DNA of 64,000 nucleotides, from assembly GCF_013035425.1 (NCBI RefSeq), contig NZ_WQHX01000002.1:496001-560000 (forward strand). Reading direction: 5' to 3'. The notes below the pieces were generated by a model. The model worked only from the letters and a program-made list of their open reading frames with translations, did not search any database and was not told the origin of the DNA. Below are positions 59,611 through 64,000 of the stretch, one piece after another. Every line of letters starts with the position of its first letter. Position 1 is the stretch's first letter. Both the position numbers and the translations under genes were made by a program. Source of the stretch: Ruegeria arenilitoris. GTDB lineage: Bacteria > Pseudomonadota > Alphaproteobacteria > Rhodobacterales > Rhodobacteraceae.

Positions 59611-61113
59611 ATGAAATATGTCTTTGGTTCATACACTTTGGATGTTCGCCGATTGCAGTTGATGCGGGACGGTGCGGCAGTACCGACCGAGCCGCAAGTA
59701 TTCGCGCTGTTGCGGCACCTGATAGAAAATCGGGATCGGGTCGTATCCCGAGACGAGATTTTTGACGTAATATGGCGGGATCGAGTTGTATCGGATGCGG
59801 CGTTGAGCAGCCGTATTAAGGCAGCGCGCGCAGCCATTGGTGATGATGGTACCCGCCAAGAGTTTTTAAAGACATTACACGGTCGTGGATTTCAGTTTGT
59901 AGGGCAGGCAGAGGAACGTTTCGACGGAGCGTCAACCTCGCCAGCATCTGCGCAACCTTCAATAGCGATCCTGCCGACGATGATGGTCTCGCCGACGGAC
60001 GCTCAACGTGCTTTTGGAGAGGGCCTTGAGGATGACATAAGCGCTGCATTGGGACGAGTTGGCACATTATACGTGGCTCGCCACTCTGGCGGGTCAGACT
60101 TAAAGAGCTTGGCCGAAGCACTTGGCGTTCGATATGTACTAGAGCTCAAGTTGCGTTTTTCAGGTGAAGCTTTTCGGCTAAACGCGTCGCTACTCTATGC
60201 AGAGCGCATGGAAGAGGTTTGGGCAGATCGCTTCGAAGGGCAACTAGACGATCCTTTCGCAGCCCAAGATCAAGTCGTTTCCGCAGTTTTGGGCCGGCTC
60301 GTACCAAACGTGATGATGGTCGAAGTTCAGCGAGCTGCATCCGAGACAAGCGTGACGGATGCTTATCACGAGCTACTGCGCGCGACACCGCTCTGCATGA
60401 GGATGGATGCAAAGGACAACCGCCAAGCCGTTGTTCACTTGGAACGCGCACTCATCGCCGATCCTCAACATGCGCTTTCGCACGCAATGCTTGCCTGGTG
60501 TCTGGGCCAGCAAGCACTGTCGGAATGGGCGCCTGACAGAGACGCCGCTTTTGCTTCGGCGATGGAACACGGCCAACTTGCCTTGACGCTCGCGCCCAGA
60601 GACGCGCTGGTCCTGACATTTGTAGCCAGCGCAGAGGTTGCTGCGGGCGAACATGTCGCGGCGCGACATCATCTGGAAACAGCACTGGACAGGGACCCCA
60701 GTCTTGCGTGGGCTTGGGCCATGCTTGGTGCGTTGGAGACCTATTCCGGTCGGCTGTCTAAGGCGATCGCAAACTATGAAAGGGCGCTGCGTCTAAGCCC
60801 GCACGACCCAATGCGTTTCAGTTATTATTTTGGGATTGGCGCGGCGCGCTACGGAACCGGCGACTACGAAGGCGCGCTGCCAATGCTGGAACAAGGCTAC
60901 ATTGAAGCTCCGGGGTCTACGTGGGCACCTCGGCTGATAATGGCATGCGCGGCTGAAATGGGAAATACACAGCGCATGAATGAAGTCGCCAAGGTTGTTC
61001 GGAGCCTAAAACCACATGCGACAGCTGAGGAACTTGTCGATTCTGCCCCAATCCGCGACCAAGGCTATCGGGAAAGACTTGCCGCTTCCTTTCGCAAGGC
61101 GGGTTTCAAGTGA
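59611..61113 (+). CDS. CadC-like winged-helix regulator with TPR region
   Basis: The 500-aa protein has an OmpR/CadC-type winged helix (residues 1-100, ending KTLHGRGFQFVG). A middle domain (110-240) resembles the FlgO/adenylate-cyclase-associated region (AILPTMMVSP, FGEGLEDDISAALGRV). C-terminal TPR-like repeats follow (about 270-470, for example HLETALDRDPSLAWAWAMLG). No membrane helix is evident, unlike true CadC. Its target is probably the divergently placed haemoglobin/methyltransferase pair downstream (inference). Confidence 0.83.
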   Translation: MKYVFGSYTLDVRRLQLMRDGAAVPTEPQVFALLRHLIENRDRVVSRDEIFDVIWRDRVVSDAALSSRIKAARAAIGDDGTRQEFLKTLHGRGFQFVGQAEERFDGASTSPASAQPSIAILPTMMVSPTDAQRAFGEGLEDDISAALGRVGTLYVARHSGGSDLKSLAEALGVRYVLELKLRFSGEAFRLNASLLYAERMEEVWADRFEGQLDDPFAAQDQVVSAVLGRLVPNVMMVEVQRAASETSVTDAYHELLRATPLCMRMDAKDNRQAVVHLERALIADPQHALSHAMLAWCLGQQALSEWAPDRDAAFASAMEHGQLALTLAPRDALVLTFVASAEVAAGEHVAARHHLETALDRDPSLAWAWAMLGALETYSGRLSKAIANYERALRLSPHDPMRFSYYFGIGAARYGTGDYEGALPMLEQGYIEAPGSTWAPRLIMACAAEMGNTQRMNEVAKVVRSLKPHATAEELVDSAPIRDQGYRERLAASFRKAGFK

Positions 61114-61209
61114 CGCCAAACCAATAAAAGAAATTAGTAATCCACACAGCTAACTTAAAACCGTATTGGGCCAAATATGCCCGGTGCCAAGTTCTTTCGT
61201 CGTGCCACA

Positions 61210-61590
61210 CTATTTTACAATAATCGATCGTCGCGCCTCTACTGCTGCAAGTGTCAATTTTAAATCTTCCGGCGTGAAACCGGCATCCGTCAGCGTATCA
61301 CGAAGGATGACTGCAATCTCATCAAAATGAGCGTGCGTGACATGCAAATGGGCGTGTGCATAGGCCAAACGCTGGTCGGCAAATTTCGCTGGGCCACCTA
61401 AGACCGAAGCAAAGAACTTGGTCTGGTGATCAACGAGTTTAGCCAGGTCCACATCTTCGAAGAAATGGCCGACCACATCACTCTCCAACACGCGGTCGTA
61501 GAAGTCGAAAATGACTGCTCGCAACGCGCCCAGACCGCCGTATTTAGCGAACAGCGAAGGAGTTTGAAACGTCCGAATTTGAGCAGTCAT
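61210..61590 (-). CDS. Truncated haemoglobin, group I
   Basis: The 126-aa protein has the group I globin fold: SLFAKYGGLGALRAVIFDFY, VDHQTKFFASVLGGP and the proximal-His region RLAYAHAHLHVTHAHFDEI. Likely roles are oxygen binding or nitric-oxide detoxification. It is 54 bp downstream of the methyltransferase gene on the same strand, so the two are likely cotranscribed. Confidence 0.88.
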   Translation of the reverse strand: MTAQIRTFQTPSLFAKYGGLGALRAVIFDFYDRVLESDVVGHFFEDVDLAKLVDHQTKFFASVLGGPAKFADQRLAYAHAHLHVTHAHFDEIAVILRDTLTDAGFTPEDLKLTLAAVEARRSIIVK

Positions 61591-61643
61591 AGCCGATACC
61601 TTTCTGTTGCCTTCCCAGCCCGGAACGCAAGGCCGTCAATTGT

Positions 61644-62468
61644 TTATGAGCGGTAAATGACGGCTTCCGCATATTCTGCGGGGACAATCATTGCGTTTGG
61701 GTCAACAGAATGTTCACGCGCCACTGCGATCAGATCCGCCGCAAGTTCGGGCGCGCGTTTGCCAACAGCACCAAAGGCTTTGTGAACCGGACCGTAGACC
61801 TCGCGCCAATGTTCAACCCAGTACTTTGGTGAGCGCACCCGGAACACAAAGTTGCGTTTTGTAATCTCGATCCGAGCAGCCCCGTCACCAAATAGTTCCT
61901 TCAATCGCGCTTCGGTACCCCACTCCAGAGGTGACCGAACCCCGGCTTGCGGCGGGACATGGCGACCGATGGTACGAAAAACGTCTCCAATGAAACTTTC
62001 CGGTGTCCAATTAGCCAAACCGATCTTGCCGCCTCTGCGGCATACACGCAGCATCTCTTGGGCGGCGGCATCTTGGTCGGCGGTGAACATTACGCCGAAA
62101 GTCGACATGACAACATCAAACGAACCAGCGTCGAAAGGCAGGTTTTCGGCATCGGCTTCTCGGAAATCAACATCGGCATTCTCAGCTTCGGCGCGCGCAG
62201 AACCTGCACGTAATAGACTGGGAACATAGTCGGTGGACACAACGTTGCAGTGTCGCCTTGCCGCGGCCAAAGTGGCGTTGCCATTTCCAGCGGCGACGTC
62301 CAATACTCGTGCATCAGGGCGGAGATCCAACGCTTCGGCCAGATTTTCCCCTACAATCTGAAGGGTTGTACCCACAGCTGCATAATCTCCTGAAGACCAA
62401 GTCGCGTGTTGCTTAGCTTTTATAGCGGCAAGATCGAGTGCTGTGGTTTCGACTTCAGCGACGTGCAT
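61644..62468 (-). CDS. Class I SAM-dependent methyltransferase
   Basis: The 274-aa protein has motif I VLDVAAGNGNATLAAA, the acidic motif VVSTDYVPSLL, ADAENLPFDAGSFDVVMSTF and motif III RVCRRGGKIGLANW. ATG 62468 has GGGAG at good spacing; an ATG six codons earlier is rejected. It resembles UbiE-type enzymes; the substrate is unknown. The 62469-62778 gap upstream shows no gene or clear structure. Confidence 0.87.
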   Translation of the reverse strand: MHVAEVETTALDLAAIKAKQHATWSSGDYAAVGTTLQIVGENLAEALDLRPDARVLDVAAGNGNATLAAARRHCNVVSTDYVPSLLRAGSARAEAENADVDFREADAENLPFDAGSFDVVMSTFGVMFTADQDAAAQEMLRVCRRGGKIGLANWTPESFIGDVFRTIGRHVPPQAGVRSPLEWGTEARLKELFGDGAARIEITKRNFVFRVRSPKYWVEHWREVYGPVHKAFGAVGKRAPELAADLIAVAREHSVDPNAMIVPAEYAEAVIYRS

Positions 62469-62778
62469 GTGAGTCTCCCTTCCCAAATCGTTCCTCTCTC
62501 AACAAATGCCGTAGGGGCAGGAACAGTGCTTGAAGAGAATCTGGAGAATTTGTGGAGACGCGTGAAGAATAGCTAGAATTTACATAAACTGTCGTCGGAG
62601 CACGGCAGACAGCTGAACGTTCTGGTGACAAGGCCCTGGCATCGTGAGTTAGTTTTCTCTGAAAAGTGTCGGCGCAAGCTATACGCAATCACCCGCGGAT
62701 TCCTATGCGGGGTCAGCGTGGTACGTGGATGCATCAAACCAAGCTAATGCTCATGCCCTATGCTTAAATGACTAGGTC

Positions 62779-64000
62779 TCAATCCACGTATAAGGGATCA
62801 AATCGCTTTGACTGGTCTTCGCCCCAATTCGCCAGAACCGCCTCTGCCCAATCACGTTCTGCCGTGGCGCGATCTTCAAGGACGCCATGGACACGACAAA
62901 GGAACAACTGGGAATCGTCTATTGCATTGGCTTGGGCGAACCAGTCCTGAGGGGCAGTTTTGACAGGCGAAAGCTCTGCTATAATTGTTGCTGTCGGCGT
63001 TAAAGGCTCAAGGAACGCTTCGTCATCGGTTATATCCTCGATCAAGGTCGGGCGTGCGCCTCCGCTGTCGATGGCAAAGGTGTTCAACCATTGCTCGCGC
63101 GAAGCAGGCTCAAAGCGGCCCTGTTCCTCTTGTGGAAAGCGGATTGCCTGACCTGGATAGACATCCTTTTGCACAACGCTGTCTCTTACAACAATTTGTC
63201 CGTTTACCAGCACGAACGGAATGCCGGTTGACGGTAAGCCATTGCTTCCATTGCTATATGTCGCTTGTTCTCTAACATTCTCAGGATCAAAGATCGTGAT
63301 ATCCGCAACCATTCCTTCTTGCATCCGGCCGCGGACTTTCATGGCTTGCAATCCGGTGTCGCCGAGAAACTTAGCGTGGTAATAGCTGAGCTGTGCCAGC
63401 GTAAAGATAAGCGGAACATCGTTTTCACGCCCCAGTCGCAGAACGGTGGCATGTGTGCCCGCGGACCTTGGGTGACCTGCATAATCTTCGTACGGAGAAT
63501 CCCACGTCAGAGGCTCGCCTTTGGAATTAAGACTGGGCATTCCATCCCCCGAGACACCAAAACCCGGAATCTTGATCCAGTCCAAAAGCCATTGTTCCCT
63601 AGGTGGGCTGAACGCAATCAGCGTTCGCCCCGGCTCATTCGCGGCAAATTCTTCGAATTCCTCACGAGTCACATAGCGGTCAAGTTGAGGGTCAAAAATA
63701 GTCTCTTCATATTTGTATCCCATGTTGTCTTCCCAATTCGAGGGAGCAACAATCGAAGCGCCGTAATTTCCCGATCCTGCCGTCCACGGATAATAGCTGG
63801 ACCATACGTTGTACCCCTTGGCGCGGGCCAACTGCATCTTTTCCTGGTTTTCCCACCATCCATAATCGTTGTCGTGGTGAATATGCAGCGGCGCATCCAG
63901 AACCATCGCGTTTACCAAGAGTTCATTTACACCAGTTTGGGTTTCCGTCGGCGTAGAGGCACTTGGGTGAAAACGATGATGCGCAGATGTAAGACGTCCG
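62779..64000 (-). CDS. N-acyl-D-amino-acid deacylase-like amidohydrolase, 5' end outside window
   Basis: The frame is open through to the right edge, so the N-terminal part is missing; about 407 residues are visible. It has HIHHDNDYGWW, GYNVWSSYYPWTAGSGNYGA, the catalytic-Asp segment FGVSGDGMPSLN, and the C-terminal barrel-lid segments GRMQEGMVADITIFDP and VLVNGQIVV typical of D-aminoacylases. It would hydrolyse N-acyl-D-amino acids to D-amino acids. The last 110 residues extend beyond the usual ending. Confidence 0.82.
   Translation of the reverse strand, partial: GRLTSAHHRFHPSASTPTETQTGVNELLVNAMVLDAPLHIHHDNDYGWWENQEKMQLARAKGYNVWSSYYPWTAGSGNYGASIVAPSNWEDNMGYKYEETIFDPQLDRYVTREEFEEFAANEPGRTLIAFSPPREQWLLDWIKIPGFGVSGDGMPSLNSKGEPLTWDSPYEDYAGHPRSAGTHATVLRLGRENDVPLIFTLAQLSYYHAKFLGDTGLQAMKVRGRMQEGMVADITIFDPENVREQATYSNGSNGLPSTGIPFVLVNGQIVVRDSVVQKDVYPGQAIRFPQEEQGRFEPASREQWLNTFAIDSGGARPTLIEDITDDEAFLEPLTPTATIIAELSPVKTAPQDWFAQANAIDDSQLFLCRVHGVLEDRATAERDWAEAVLANWGEDQSKRFDPLYVD

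Noticed and set aside
1..64000. CRISPR arrays, insertion sequences, prophage, tRNA or rRNA genes
   Set aside because: No regularly spaced repeats, transposase motifs, phage genes or RNA-gene signatures were found on reading both strands.

Overview
The window looks like chromosome or large replicon from a marine-type alphaproteobacterium, most likely a Rhodobacteraceae (Roseobacter-group) member. The evidence is gene content only: three TRAP transport systems, a PcaQ-regulated pca/pob cluster, a TauE plus cysteate-lyase-like pair, tandem DUF1127 genes followed by anti-Shine-Dalgarno hairpins, and moderate GC with many GTG/TTG starts. No rRNA, tRNA, insertion sequence, phage gene or CRISPR array was seen. 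The window is mostly catabolic operons, each with its own importer and regulator.

Region 1 (1-15.0 kb) is a uronic-acid island. It has kdgK (cut by the left edge), uxuB-like and uxaC genes, an operon of three Gfo/Idh/MocA oxidoreductases translationally coupled to uxuA, a beta-hydroxyacid dehydrogenase with a sugar isomerase/epimerase-like gene, a TRAP importer (dctPQM), an SDR, a divergent GntR regulator, a kdgF cupin and yjbQ. Together these would take glucuronate, and unsaturated uronates from pectin-, alginate- or ulvan-like polymers, to 2-keto-3-deoxygluconate and its 6-phosphate. A sulfotransferase follows.

Region 2 (16-25.4 kb) is housekeeping and stress. It holds a TetR regulator with a perfect 16-bp operator and a divergent RND efflux pair, an alcohol dehydrogenase/universal stress protein/phasin-like group, and a DUF1127 gene pair. 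Two hairpins with CTCCTCCC loops lie downstream of the DUF1127 pair and closely resemble CcsR (cuckoo) small RNAs. A LysR regulator follows.

Region 3 (25.4-46.2 kb) is an aromatic-acid funnel. It contains mobA with a divergent MarR (MobR-like), a TRAP importer, and a CoA-dependent hydroxycinnamate side-chain cluster (SDR, crotonase, MarR, feruloyl-CoA synthetase-like ligase, ketoacyl-CoA hydrolase, DUF3237, acyl-CoA dehydrogenase). These are followed by a flavin monooxygenase, pcaQ, and pobA-pcaD-pcaC-pcaH-pcaG-BKACE-pcaB. Substrates should converge on protocatechuate and then 3-oxoadipate. A BKACE enzyme sits where thiolase and CoA-transferase genes might be expected.

Region 4 (46.2-48.9 kb) is a small deacetylase/GNAT/FkbM-methyltransferase operon of unknown role. 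Region 5 (48.9-59.4 kb) is the most intriguing. A LysR, a TAXI-type TRAP importer, a D-amino-acid-dehydrogenase-like flavoprotein, an Asp/Glu-racemase-like protein, a TauE exporter and a cysteate-lyase/D-cysteine-desulfhydrase-like PLP enzyme are followed by an acyl-CoA-dehydrogenase homologue that lacks both usual catalytic glutamates. That last protein has the features of 3-sulfinopropionyl-CoA desulfinase. I read the region as an organosulfonate/sulfinate catabolic island. Region 6 (59.6-64 kb) has a CadC-like TPR regulator, a truncated haemoglobin, a methyltransferase and the C-terminal part of an N-acyl-D-amino-acid deacylase-like amidohydrolase cut by the right edge.

All identifications come from reading protein motifs and gene order; no database search was possible.
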